From NCBI GenBank assembly GCA_003517945.1, contig DOZP01000116.1:7511-14724 (forward strand): DNA of 7,214 bases, read 5' to 3'. This DNA is from Porphyromonadaceae bacterium (GTDB lineage: Bacteria > Bacteroidota > Bacteroidia > Bacteroidales > Tannerellaceae). The notes under the pieces are model-generated. The model had not been told where the DNA came from. It saw nothing but the letters and a program-made list of their open reading frames with translations, and did not search any database. Positions within the stretch are counted from its first letter, which is position 1. Each line of letters begins with the position of its first letter. Shown piece by piece: positions 1-7,214 of this stretch. A program made the translations under genes and the position numbers.

Positions 1-49
1 CGCGTTTGTTATAAGTTACCTATATATTACAGGTTATCCCGGGGACTTC

Positions 50-2668
50 TTACCTTATCCGTATTTCCTGTTCCTTCACATTCCAGCCTCTCATTACAAC
101 CGAAAGTCCGCCGGTATCCGTATCACTTTCCACTTCGCACGTCATCGTCCGGGAACTTCCGGGCAACAGAGATATATAATTATCATTCCAGAAAACAGGA
201 TACAGCAATTCTCCTTTTTTATTCTTTACTTTGAAATCCACAAAAAAAGCAATCACCTGTGATTTATTTTCAACTTCTATATTGATTAACTTTTTACCGC
301 CTTCCGTCGTTTCGGCAACATGTATCCCGATCGCTGCTTCCGGAATATCTGCCAGGTCTTTAAAGTCTGCATACCCGCTCATCGGAGTGCCGACCCAGCT
401 TGATTGTTCCCAGTCATACGTATCTTGTTTCGAAGACAATACATAGAAATTTTCGGAGATTTGTTTTCCATTGCTATCAAGCAATTGAAGAGATACAAAC
501 GTATTTTTTTCCTGATTGTCCAGCTCCAGTATTTTCGACGACACATCCGAAGCAATTGAAATATCCATTGTCTTATCAGACAATAGTTTCGAATTCAGCG
601 AATAAGTTTTTATTTCCGCTTTCAGGTTGTTTACGTCCGAAAGCGTCTCATTCACTACATAAATACCATTATCCCCGTAATTGTAGATCAACTGACAGGG
701 AGCATTCGCCCTTTTCACACCATAATAGTCCGGCGTCGGTATACCGTAATAATCATACAACTGCCAGTATAAAGACGGCCATGCCGAATTTAACATCCAG
801 TGTATTAGCCCGGTAGTCTCCGGTTTATTTACACGGAACGCCTCAAACATACTTTTCGTTGATTCATAACTCACTAAATGAGCTTTACGAAGATAATCCT
901 GCAAGTCCGCAGCAACACCATATTTCTCATTGACCACCGCGGTCATTACGTCCAGATTATTCAAAGCAGTCGTAGACGTCGTACAATGAAAATTCCAGGT
1001 ATCATTCAACGGCCACAACTGATCTTCGGGTATCATTTTGATGATTGATTCATAAACAGGCAACTGCGCTCCGGGACCCGTTTCCGTATTAAACCCGTAT
1101 GCTCCTCCTAATTTTTTATCGATGAACCAATAATTGGGTCCTACATATTCATAAGGCCCGTTCATTTTCATCCCTGTGGGGCCGGTTACTTCACTGACAT
1201 GCGCCTTGGCAGCCCCGATATACGGACGATCATCTATCTCGGGTAAAAGCGCCGTATATCTCTTTTCCAGTTCCGGCCGCAATAATTTGTCGCTTCCGCC
1301 GTACCATGCTATAATAGCCGGATGATTGCGCAGCCAGACCACCTGATCATAGAAATAACGTGTAAGAAGATCCATATCTTCTTCGCTACGTATACATCCG
1401 AATTCATCATCCGGCGTTCCCAGATATCCTTCCCATTCCCACTGGCAACTCCATCCGATAAAAGCAAGAACGCCGTATTTATCACACATATCATAAATAT
1501 GTTGGCTCGTCCCCCATATATTTTCGAAACGTATCGTATTCATGTTCATATCTTTCACATACCTTACCTGCATTTCGTTACTCTCCGGAGTGTCGCGCAG
1601 AAAGATCTCGTCCGTCCATCCGGCGCCTTTTATCAACACTTTTTTCCCATTAAGCATATACCCCCGGTGACCGCTTTCCGTAAAATAAGTTTCGATTTTC
1701 CGGATCCCGAACGTAACTTCATCCTCCGATGTAACCTGATTTCCGGTAACAAATTTCAGGTTCAGGTGATATAATTCGGGATTACCCAGGTCCCAACTCC
1801 ACCAGACACGCGGATTTTTTATCCTCAATCCCTCCACATCGTCGGGATTGACGGATACGATTCTCTTTTCGTTCGGTTCCAGGCTTACAGGTATTGAAAA
1901 CTTCAGATTCTCAATTTCCCCTCTCAACTCCCCTTTTACGGCTTTATCCGAAAGGTTGGATACTTCTGTTTCGATTGTCAACGACGCTTCCTGCAACGTT
2001 GCGGTATTCAGGTCGGAACGCACCCTCGTATCTTTAAGATCGACATCGCCGGTTATTTTCACAAAAACCTCCCTGAATATGCCCATATTTTCATCCAGTG
2101 GCCGGGGATTCCAGTCAACAAACCCCATATTCGGTTCGCCGGTCTGTGCACGAAACACTTCCACCGCCAGTACATTTTCTTCTTTTACGATATCCGTAAT
2201 ATCAAAAGAAAAACGGCAAAACGTTCCGTACACCTCATCTTTAGAGGCAATCTGCTTCCCGTTCAGCCAGATATTTGCCCGGTATGATATTCCGTCGAAA
2301 AGAAGGCTTACATATTTATTTTTCAAACCGGACAGACGAAACGTAGTGCGATACCACCACGAAGAATCAAACGGCGCCCGGTCTGCATCCTTATAATTTG
2401 TTCCGGTAAATAAATCCGGATACAAACCGTTTTCCGTCAACACTCCCATCACAGTAGACGGCACCTTGGCATCATACCACTTTTCAACGGAAAAACCGGC
2501 GCCGGATATGGCTTCCCCATCCGTTCCGGCCTTCGCGGATGATTGTACCTGCCAATTACCGGACAATGCTATCTGTCCGGTATTCGCCGTTTCGGCATCC
2601 GCACATGCGGTCATTACTAATACAAACGTCACTAATACCAAAAATTTCATATTCTTCATAAAGCTCAT
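50..2668 (-). CDS. GH2 lipoprotein, exo-beta-D-glucosaminidase-like (CsxA subgroup)
   Basis: Complete 872-residue glycoside hydrolase family 2 enzyme, predicted to release terminal beta-linked glucosamine from the non-reducing end of an oligosaccharide. A short signal peptide ends in a lipobox (MTAC, Cys22), so it should be membrane-anchored and act in the periplasm or on the surface. Domains in order: jelly-roll sugar-binding domain (about 30-205), Ig-like domain (about 215-325), TIM barrel (about 330-640), then C-terminal Ig-like domains including the GlcNase-type fold (motif WNDNYISLLPG near 827-837). The acid/base motif is Gly-Ser-Asp (Asp460) after RNHPAIIAW, not the usual GH2 Asn-Glu; the nucleophile is Glu529 in FNTETG. 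From memory of Amycolatopsis CsxA these match Asp469 and Glu541, and Glu382 (RFEN) matches Glu394 near the substrate amine. The CsxA C-terminal carbohydrate-binding module is absent. The start at 2668 lies 4 nt after the kinase stop; ATG at 2659 also fits, and one at 2713 would overlap the kinase and add residues before the signal peptide. Family is certain; glucosamine specificity is likely but unproven. The 49 nt downstream show no T-tracted terminator. Confidence 0.9.
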   Translation of the reverse strand: MSFMKNMKFLVLVTFVLVMTACADAETANTGQIALSGNWQVQSSAKAGTDGEAISGAGFSVEKWYDAKVPSTVMGVLTENGLYPDLFTGTNYKDADRAPFDSSWWYRTTFRLSGLKNKYVSLLFDGISYRANIWLNGKQIASKDEVYGTFCRFSFDITDIVKEENVLAVEVFRAQTGEPNMGFVDWNPRPLDENMGIFREVFVKITGDVDLKDTRVRSDLNTATLQEASLTIETEVSNLSDKAVKGELRGEIENLKFSIPVSLEPNEKRIVSVNPDDVEGLRIKNPRVWWSWDLGNPELYHLNLKFVTGNQVTSEDEVTFGIRKIETYFTESGHRGYMLNGKKVLIKGAGWTDEIFLRDTPESNEMQVRYVKDMNMNTIRFENIWGTSQHIYDMCDKYGVLAFIGWSCQWEWEGYLGTPDDEFGCIRSEEDMDLLTRYFYDQVVWLRNHPAIIAWYGGSDKLLRPELEKRYTALLPEIDDRPYIGAAKAHVSEVTGPTGMKMNGPYEYVGPNYWFIDKKLGGAYGFNTETGPGAQLPVYESIIKMIPEDQLWPLNDTWNFHCTTSTTALNNLDVMTAVVNEKYGVAADLQDYLRKAHLVSYESTKSMFEAFRVNKPETTGLIHWMLNSAWPSLYWQLYDYYGIPTPDYYGVKRANAPCQLIYNYGDNGIYVVNETLSDVNNLKAEIKTYSLNSKLLSDKTMDISIASDVSSKILELDNQEKNTFVSLQLLDSNGKQISENFYVLSSKQDTYDWEQSSWVGTPMSGYADFKDLADIPEAAIGIHVAETTEGGKKLINIEVENKSQVIAFFVDFKVKNKKGELLYPVFWNDNYISLLPGSSRTMTCEVESDTDTGGLSVVMRGWNVKEQEIRIR

Positions 2669-2672
2669 TTTT

Positions 2673-3518
2673 TTAATAGGTTGATAGTTGTTTAGAAACC
2701 AGTGCGGCAGCACCCAGCATACTGATATCGGTATTTTCCGACACTTTTATTTCTATATTCTTTACGGTTTCCGGATAGGGAAACTGTTGCATAATCTCTT
2801 TCATTTTCTTTTCGAAAAAACGATAAGCATCTGCTATACCCCCTCCCAGAATAATCAATTGCGGATCATACACATACAGGATAGTCTGTATCAGTTTTCC
2901 CATGTGCGTTCCGAATTCACCCCAGATTTTCAACGCGGAAACATCGCCTTCGTTTGCTTTATCAGCCAGGTCTTTCCCGGTTGTATGATAGTGTGAAACA
3001 AAAAAATTACTGCCGCAATAATCTTCCAGCGTTGCGTCCAGGTAGGGAATGCAACCAACTTCTCCGGCGCCGGTATTACGCCCTCCGTAAAGATTATGGT
3101 TAATGATAACTCCGACTCCGACCCCGGTACCCAGCGTTACACCTATCAGGTCTTTATAATCCCGGCCCAACCCATACTCTTTCTCTCCCAATGCAAAGCA
3201 ATTGGAATCGTTGTTTATGTAAACGGGCAAACGAAATTCCTTTTGCAGAATATCCTTCAGATGCACTTCCTTCCACGACGGGATATTTGCAACATGATAA
3301 ACAATTCCGCGGGAAATATCCAATACGGAAGGAACCCCGATACCTATACCCGTAACCTCATCCGTCAACATGTCGCGAATAGCATCTTTCAGATATTCCA
3401 GTGACTCCTCCAAGGATAATTCGGATGGGCTCGGTTTTGAGATCTTATCAACAATCATGCCTTCCTTAACCCTTCCTATGCGTATATTCGTACCTCCTAA
3501 ATCTATTCCTACTATCAT
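2673..3518 (-). CDS. ROK-family sugar kinase, zinc-motif-less subtype
   Basis: Complete 281-residue cytoplasmic ROK (repressor, ORF, kinase) protein. It has no N-terminal helix-turn-helix, so it is a kinase rather than a NagC/XylR-type repressor. Seen: phosphate-binding DLGGTN (6-11), catalytic Asp104 in NNDSN, TLGTGVG (128-134), sugar-contacting Glu153 in GEVG, adenosine-site DPQLIILGGG (218-227) and a C-terminal LGAAAL. The classical zinc motif (His plus CxCGxxGC) is missing. The His position is Cys156, followed by a short loop PYLDATLEDYCGS in which Glu165 probably replaces the Glu of the usual GCLE. It should phosphorylate a hexose or hexosamine with ATP. The next gene, 4 nt downstream, encodes a glucosaminidase-like enzyme, so glucosamine, N-acetylglucosamine, glucose or mannose are the leading candidates; the sequence does not choose among them. 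ATG at 3518 follows an A/T-rich leader only 18 nt after the T-tract of an intrinsic terminator, so expression probably depends on read-through or on a promoter upstream of that terminator. Confidence 0.93.
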   Translation of the reverse strand: MIVGIDLGGTNIRIGRVKEGMIVDKISKPSPSELSLEESLEYLKDAIRDMLTDEVTGIGIGVPSVLDISRGIVYHVANIPSWKEVHLKDILQKEFRLPVYINNDSNCFALGEKEYGLGRDYKDLIGVTLGTGVGVGVIINHNLYGGRNTGAGEVGCIPYLDATLEDYCGSNFFVSHYHTTGKDLADKANEGDVSALKIWGEFGTHMGKLIQTILYVYDPQLIILGGGIADAYRFFEKKMKEIMQQFPYPETVKNIEIKVSENTDISMLGAAALVSKQLSTY

Positions 3519-3536
3519 AATTTATCCATCTAATTT

Positions 3537-3584
3537 AAAAAAAAACAGGATTGCCTCTCTATTTTTAATTTACAGGCAATCCTG
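3537..3584 (-). terminator. Intrinsic (rho-independent) terminator after the SGBP-like gene
   Basis: A perfect 11-bp inverted repeat pairs 3574-3584 with 3546-3556 (RNA sense: CAGGATTGCCT, 17-nt loop, AGGCAATCCTG). Nine uninterrupted T residues follow in the direction of transcription (3545 down to 3537). It starts 51 nt after the stop codon of the lipoprotein gene and ends 18 nt before the kinase start. It is oriented for minus-strand transcription; on the plus strand no T-run follows the stem. The A/T-rich 17-nt loop is long for a terminator, so partial read-through is plausible. Confidence 0.9.
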
Positions 3585-3635
3585 CAATATCGTTTTGGTT
3601 ATTCACACAATGCTCAGACCGGTAAACGAATACAA

Positions 3636-4472
3636 CTATTTCTTTTTAAAACACCAGAAAGTCGCTTCATTCCATACCTGAAATTCAAGGCCGTCAGCCG
3701 CCCATGCAAGTACCATTTCATCTTCCGTAAGAGATATGATATCAAACACATACACAGGCGTATTGCTCCAACAACCACTACCGCAAAGAATCGTAGCTCC
3801 GGAAAACTCCATCTGGCCGATACTCCACACCTTTCCGTCATCACGCACTTTCTGCTTCGTCATATCGAATTTAAACGTTCCGCTCTCCAGTACCGTTCCG
3901 TCGGAAGTACGCTTCACAAAATTAGCGCCTCCGTTCAGGTTAAACAACATTTCTTCACCGGGGTTGACAATCTTTCCCTCCATAACCTGATCACCCGGTT
4001 TAAAGGTACTCCATCCCGGTGCATAATCATTGCCATAACCTGCCGTTCCGTAAACAACGGTACTGTTATCATCCGCATCCCATACCCAGACTTTCCCATC
4101 CAGATCCGTTCCGGCAATAACACCCCATTCTTCTGCTACCGGCTTATCTATTTTAGTCACACGAACCGTTCGCGTAGTTGTAACCGTTCCTCCGTCGCAC
4201 AGCCCCGTAAAAGAGATCGTCATATCACCCATAAAAGGCAACTTGATTATTTCACGTTGTTTGGTTGATTTATCGATGATATAGTCCCAGTAAGAACCGA
4301 CTCCTTTCGTTTTGTTCTCAAGTAATATCTCATTGCTGCCTTCCGATGTGGATTGTACGACTATATCCAGTTGATCTTCAGACAGTATTCCTCCCATACT
4401 TTTATCTCCCACTATAGGTTCGCAGGCGCTGAAAACCAATATGGAGAAAAGAAACATCATTATCTTTTTCAT
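3636..4472 (-). CDS. SusE-position surface glycan-binding-like lipoprotein (PKD-like + Trp-rich C-terminal domain)
   Basis: Complete 278-residue lipoprotein. The signal peptide MKKIMMFLFSILVFSAC gives lipidated Cys17. Residues about 30-108 resemble a PKD/Ig-like spacer domain: a LLENKTKGVGSYWDY stretch, then a strand-rich segment closing with TRTVRVTKID. Residues about 115-278 form a second beta-rich domain that I cannot assign to a named family. It holds nine Trp residues (for example GKVWVWD near 126-132) and a CGSGCW motif that could form a disulfide. It lies directly after the SusD-like gene, where SusE/SusF or other surface glycan-binding proteins sit in PULs, so binding of the target glycan at the cell surface is the best guess; the exposed Trp residues would suit stacking on sugar rings. 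No catalytic signature is visible, but an enzymatic C-terminal domain cannot be excluded. An in-frame ATG at 4496 would add eight residues and leave 11 nt after the susD-like stop; I prefer 4472 because it gives a compact signal peptide like that of the preceding gene. The stop is TAG. Confidence 0.85.
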   Translation of the reverse strand: MKKIMMFLFSILVFSACEPIVGDKSMGGILSEDQLDIVVQSTSEGSNEILLENKTKGVGSYWDYIIDKSTKQREIIKLPFMGDMTISFTGLCDGGTVTTTRTVRVTKIDKPVAEEWGVIAGTDLDGKVWVWDADDNSTVVYGTAGYGNDYAPGWSTFKPGDQVMEGKIVNPGEEMLFNLNGGANFVKRTSDGTVLESGTFKFDMTKQKVRDDGKVWSIGQMEFSGATILCGSGCWSNTPVYVFDIISLTEDEMVLAWAADGLEFQVWNEATFWCFKKK

Positions 4473-4507
4473 ATTCACAAAATTATTATTTGACATTTAT
4501 ATTATGT

Positions 4508-6163
4508 TTACCATCCCGGAGTCTGTTCCAGTAATCCTCCCGAAAGTTCAATCTCAGCTTCAGGAATAGGCATAAAACCGCCCGTTTCCGCTATACGGGC
4601 TGCCTGATTGCCGATATCCATCCTGCCGGTAGCCCCGTCATTCATAATCTCTACCCCATTCTGGCTATCCAACGCTTCGCCGGCAATGCCCCAACGAAGC
4701 AAATCGTAGTAGCGCACTCCTTCAAAAGCAAACTCCCAGCGACGTTCATTACGCAGTGCATTTTCCGAATAAGCTACAGGCTCCAGCCCGGCCCGCGCTC
4801 TTACCTTGTTCAGAGGCTCAGCATCCTGTTTCAACTCGGCAACCATTAATAAAATGTCGGCAAAACGGAAAATCACCAGATCCTGTGTATTATTTATCTG
4901 GTAATCATCATTTACCAAATCGCCATACATTTCTTTGCTGTAATTTGTATACCCTCCGTTCCTTTTTATATTGACGGCAATATATTTTTTCTGCCAATAG
5001 CCGGACTCGTGTTGCTGGTGGTCGGCCGCCCACATGTAATCCGGCATTTCATTCTCCTTATCTTCCACATCAATGACAGATCCCTTTTTCCGGAGATCAC
5101 TCTGGGGCCATGCATCCCATAGCTTCGGATTCACAGGTCCGAATCCCCATCCTTTTCCATAGGGAAAGATACCGGCTTCATCTTGTTCACGAGGCGAAAA
5201 ATAAAGGTTAATTCGGTTACAATCAGCCACATTACTCCATGTGATTTTCGCTGCCGACTGAAAAGCAAAGACCGTTTCATAATTTTCTCCGCTCTCACCG
5301 GCCCATTGCAGGCCATTATTCACGGAAAAAGGATAACCGTCTCTTTTTGATAACGCATTACTGTATGGCCACAAGTTGCGGAAATCAGGGTAAAGATTGT
5401 ATCCGCTGTTAGCAATACAATCATCAAGATAAGCAATTACCTCCGTACGGGAAATGGATCCGCCTTCCGGCAACGGCATATTCTCTTTCTTATAATATCC
5501 CGTATAAAACAGATACGCACGGGCCATCAACGCCTGTGCCGCCCACTTACTGGCGCGTCCGCGTTCGGCTACCTTAGGAGTATTCGGCATTTTTTCTATC
5601 GCCGTTTTCAAATCGTTTCCTATCTGTGCAAACAGTTCTTCGGCCGACGCCCTGGGCAAATTGACCGGATCGGGACTCAACGTCAAAGGAGCGGTTCCGA
5701 AAAGGCGGGCCAGGTAAAAATAAGAATAAGCCCGGAGAAAATAGACTTGCCCTTCCACATAAGAACGTGTCGTTTCATCGCTCCACTCAACCATATCCAA
5801 TGAGTTCAGCAACATATTCGCACGGAAAATACTCCGGTACGCATTCGACCATGTATTACGGAACATATTCGGATCCGAGCAGATAAACTTTTCAAGATTC
5901 GCCCAGTCTTTATCATCCGGCCCCCCGCCTCCGAAGCGGTCATCCGAAAGTACTTCCGCTACAACAAATGCACAACGGGCATTTTCATCCATTTCCATCG
6001 CACGGGTCGCCGCATAAACACCCGTCAGCAGATTCATGATCTCGGCCTGGCTCTCCGGATAGTTTGAAGTATCCTTCTCCGTCAGATTTTCCGTATCTAA
6101 AAAATCCTCACATCCGGCAAAGAACATTGTCATAAATAAAAATATTGCTATAATCTTTTTCAT
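4508..6163 (-). CDS. SusD/RagB-family outer-membrane glycan-binding lipoprotein
   Basis: Complete 551-residue SusD-like protein, a usual length for the family. It caps the SusC-like transporter at the cell surface and hands oligosaccharides to it. Seen: signal peptide with lipobox FAGC (Cys18) followed by the family-typical CEDFLD start; the N-terminal SusD helix region with TWSNAYRSIFRAN (104-116); the TPR-type motif YFLRAYSYFYLARLFG (141-156) followed by APL; a late RNERRWEFAFEGVRYYDLLRW segment (in two pieces: RNERRWEFAFEG, then VRYYDLLRW); and the C-terminal signature FMPIPEAEIELS ending in TPGW. The glycine-rich insert RFGGGGPDD (76-84) after the SDD motif may be a surface loop. It follows the susC-like gene in the same direction, as in nearly all Bacteroidota SusCD pairs, and the next lipoprotein gene follows closely. 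The start is preceded by an A/T-rich leader without a clear Shine-Dalgarno sequence, normal for this phylum. The ligand cannot be read from the sequence. Confidence 0.97.
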   Translation of the reverse strand: MKKIIAIFLFMTMFFAGCEDFLDTENLTEKDTSNYPESQAEIMNLLTGVYAATRAMEMDENARCAFVVAEVLSDDRFGGGGPDDKDWANLEKFICSDPNMFRNTWSNAYRSIFRANMLLNSLDMVEWSDETTRSYVEGQVYFLRAYSYFYLARLFGTAPLTLSPDPVNLPRASAEELFAQIGNDLKTAIEKMPNTPKVAERGRASKWAAQALMARAYLFYTGYYKKENMPLPEGGSISRTEVIAYLDDCIANSGYNLYPDFRNLWPYSNALSKRDGYPFSVNNGLQWAGESGENYETVFAFQSAAKITWSNVADCNRINLYFSPREQDEAGIFPYGKGWGFGPVNPKLWDAWPQSDLRKKGSVIDVEDKENEMPDYMWAADHQQHESGYWQKKYIAVNIKRNGGYTNYSKEMYGDLVNDDYQINNTQDLVIFRFADILLMVAELKQDAEPLNKVRARAGLEPVAYSENALRNERRWEFAFEGVRYYDLLRWGIAGEALDSQNGVEIMNDGATGRMDIGNQAARIAETGGFMPIPEAEIELSGGLLEQTPGW

Positions 6164-6196
6164 GTGTACAAAAATTAATATTTAACACTAAGGAAA

Positions 6197-6260
6197 TATG
6201 AAACTCGCGATATTCGCTTACCGCCTCCGGCGATACATTGTGTATCATGCTCGTTTCATA
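6197..6260 (-). repeat. Nested inverted repeat (cloverleaf-like) in the susC-susD spacer
   Basis: An 8-bp perfect inverted repeat (TATGAAAC at 6197-6204, GTTTCATA at 6253-6260) encloses three short hairpins, each with a 3-nt loop. These are GCGA/TCGC (6207-6210 with 6214-6217), CGCC/GGCG (6222-6225 with 6229-6232) and GATACA/TGTATC (6232-6237 with 6241-6246); the last two share base 6232. The transcript could fold into a closed multi-branch structure between the transporter stop and the SusD-like start. No T-tract follows, so it is not a standard terminator. A role in mRNA processing, stability or differential expression of the pair is inference. It is too small and lacks the invariant arms to be a tRNA. 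Confidence 0.5.
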
Positions 6261-6272
6261 CCCGTCTGTTTT

Positions 6273-7214
6273 TTAGAATTTCAAATTAACGCCAAGTATA
6301 TAAGTACGGGGACTCGGATAGAAACCGCAATCTATACCTGATACCCAACTTTTACCATGCCCGTAGCCGACTTCCGGATCCATGCCCGTATAGTTCGTAA
6401 CCGTAAACAAATTCTGGGCCGTCACATAAATCCGGGCCTGCTGCAAAATCATACGTGGGAAAAGTTTCTTGAAATCATACCCCAATGTAATGTTCTGCAT
6501 ACGGAAGTAATCGCCGTCTTCCACATACAGGTCCGAAACATACTGGCGGTTGGTGTGAACGTTGGTCGTTAGCCGCGGAAAACGGTTGGAAGTCCCTTCG
6601 CCATGCCAGCGATCGAAAATATCCGCCGTATAATTATCTTTCGGAGAATCACTCCACGAACGATACGAACGCATAATCTGGTTTCCGAAAACACCATTCA
6701 TGGTTACGCTAAGGTCAAATCCTTTATAGGAAGCATTCAGGTTCAATCCCGCAAGCCAATCCGGATGAGGATTTCCGATCATTCCCCTGTCTTCCGGAGT
6801 AATCTCTCCGTCCTTATTCCGGTCTACCCATATAACATCGCCTTCGCGGGCGCCGGGCAATTTGGCGCCTTTGTATTCGTCAGCCTCTTGCTGGGTCTGG
6901 AATATACCGGCAGATTGATAACCATAAAAGAAACCGATAGGATTGCCTACCTGAGCACGATAACTCTCCGTGGAGCCCTGAAACAACACATCCGTATCTC
7001 CGTGGATAATACCTTCCGTATTTGCCAACCGGGTCACCTTATTTTTATTATAAGTGAAGTTAAGATTCGCCCCGTATTGAAATTCACGTATTTTATCATT
7101 CCAGGTAAAAGCAAATTCCATTCCTTTATTTTCAACATCCCCACCATTAATATAGGGAGCTCCGGTTCCGAAAGAAGCCAACTGGGGAGCCACTACAAGC
7201 CAGTCTTTTGTCTT
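6273..7214 (-). CDS. SusC-like TonB-dependent outer-membrane transporter, C-terminal part
   Basis: Partial gene: the frame is open through the right edge (7214), and 313 codons plus the TAA stop are present. A full SusC is roughly 1000 residues, so about two thirds is outside the window. The visible part is the C-terminal half of the 22-strand beta-barrel: alternating aromatic/polar strands, the family-typical GAPYINGGDVENKGMEF, an insert VDRNKDGEITPEDRG then MIGNPHPDW, the late YFRMQNITLGYDF and VTAQNLFTVTNYTGMDPE motifs, and a terminal Phe (GVNLKF) as expected for the barrel-assembly signal. The DxNxDGxIxxxD pattern resembles a calcium-binding loop, which is common at this place in SusC proteins. 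It imports oligosaccharides across the outer membrane with energy from TonB and pairs with the SusD-like protein encoded 109 nt downstream. The GTG at 7193 is an internal codon, not a start. Confidence 0.96.
   Translation of the reverse strand, partial: KTKDWLVVAPQLASFGTGAPYINGGDVENKGMEFAFTWNDKIREFQYGANLNFTYNKNKVTRLANTEGIIHGDTDVLFQGSTESYRAQVGNPIGFFYGYQSAGIFQTQQEADEYKGAKLPGAREGDVIWVDRNKDGEITPEDRGMIGNPHPDWLAGLNLNASYKGFDLSVTMNGVFGNQIMRSYRSWSDSPKDNYTADIFDRWHGEGTSNRFPRLTTNVHTNRQYVSDLYVEDGDYFRMQNITLGYDFKKLFPRMILQQARIYVTAQNLFTVTNYTGMDPEVGYGHGKSWVSGIDCGFYPSPRTYILGVNLKF

Noticed and set aside
1..49. Weak inverted repeat around ACCT/AGGT downstream of the GH2 gene
   Set aside because: The stem is only about 4 bp with no T-tract, too weak to call a terminator; the segment is also cut by the window edge.
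231..2396. Several plus-strand reading frames of 70-180 codons opposite the GH2 gene
   Set aside because: They are antisense shadows of a clearly conserved GH2 protein and show no domain motifs.
2669..2713. Upstream in-frame ATG for the GH2 gene, overlapping the end of the kinase gene
   Set aside because: It would put 15 residues, including Trp and His, ahead of a normal lipoprotein signal peptide; ATG at 2668 or 2659 gives a standard signal sequence.
2496..3073. The palindrome CCGGCGCCGG occurs twice (2496-2505 and 3064-3073)
   Set aside because: Both copies lie in coding sequence and encode Gly-Ala-Gly in conserved contexts, so codon choice explains them.
6164..6190. Possible Bacteroides -7 box (TA...TTTG) just before the SusD-like start
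   Set aside because: The spacing inside the box is wrong, it ends only about 6 nt from the ATG, and no matching -33 element is visible.
6108..6248. 46-codon reading frame on the minus strand starting in the susC-susD spacer and overlapping the SusD-like start
   Set aside because: It runs out of frame into the secure SusD-like gene, has no recognisable motif, and its start falls among the spacer hairpins; it is probably chance.

Overview
The window looks like part of a polysaccharide utilisation locus (PUL) from a member of the Bacteroidota, most likely a Bacteroides/Parabacteroides/Dysgonomonas-type bacterium. The reasons are an adjacent SusC-like/SusD-like pair, short lipoprotein signal peptides of the MKKI...C type, A/T-rich gene leaders without a clear Shine-Dalgarno sequence, and the PUL layout itself. 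All five genes lie on the minus strand, so transcription runs from the right edge (7214) to the left edge (1). I see no convincing gene on the plus strand.

In transcription order: (1) the C-terminal 313 residues of a SusC-like TonB-dependent outer-membrane transporter (6273-7214, 5' end outside the window); (2) a 109-nt spacer holding an unusual nested inverted repeat (6197-6260); (3) a complete SusD-like glycan-binding lipoprotein (4508-6163); (4) a 278-residue lipoprotein in the SusE/SGBP position, with an N-terminal PKD-like domain and a Trp-rich C-terminal beta domain (3636-4472); (5) a strong intrinsic terminator (3537-3584); (6) a ROK-family sugar kinase without the usual zinc-binding cysteine cluster (2673-3518); (7) a GH2 lipoprotein enzyme whose whole domain order and active-site motifs match the exo-beta-D-glucosaminidase (CsxA-type) subgroup (50-2668).

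Working model (inference): the SusC/SusD pair and the SGBP-like lipoprotein capture and import an oligosaccharide. The GH2 enzyme removes non-reducing-end sugars, most likely glucosamine, at the cell envelope. The ROK kinase phosphorylates the released monosaccharide in the cytoplasm. The terminator splits the locus into a binding/import part and a catabolic part. The regulator, any endo-acting enzyme and any inner-membrane sugar transporter are not in the window. No gap between genes exceeds 120 bases. I see no RNA gene, insertion sequence, CRISPR array or attachment site.
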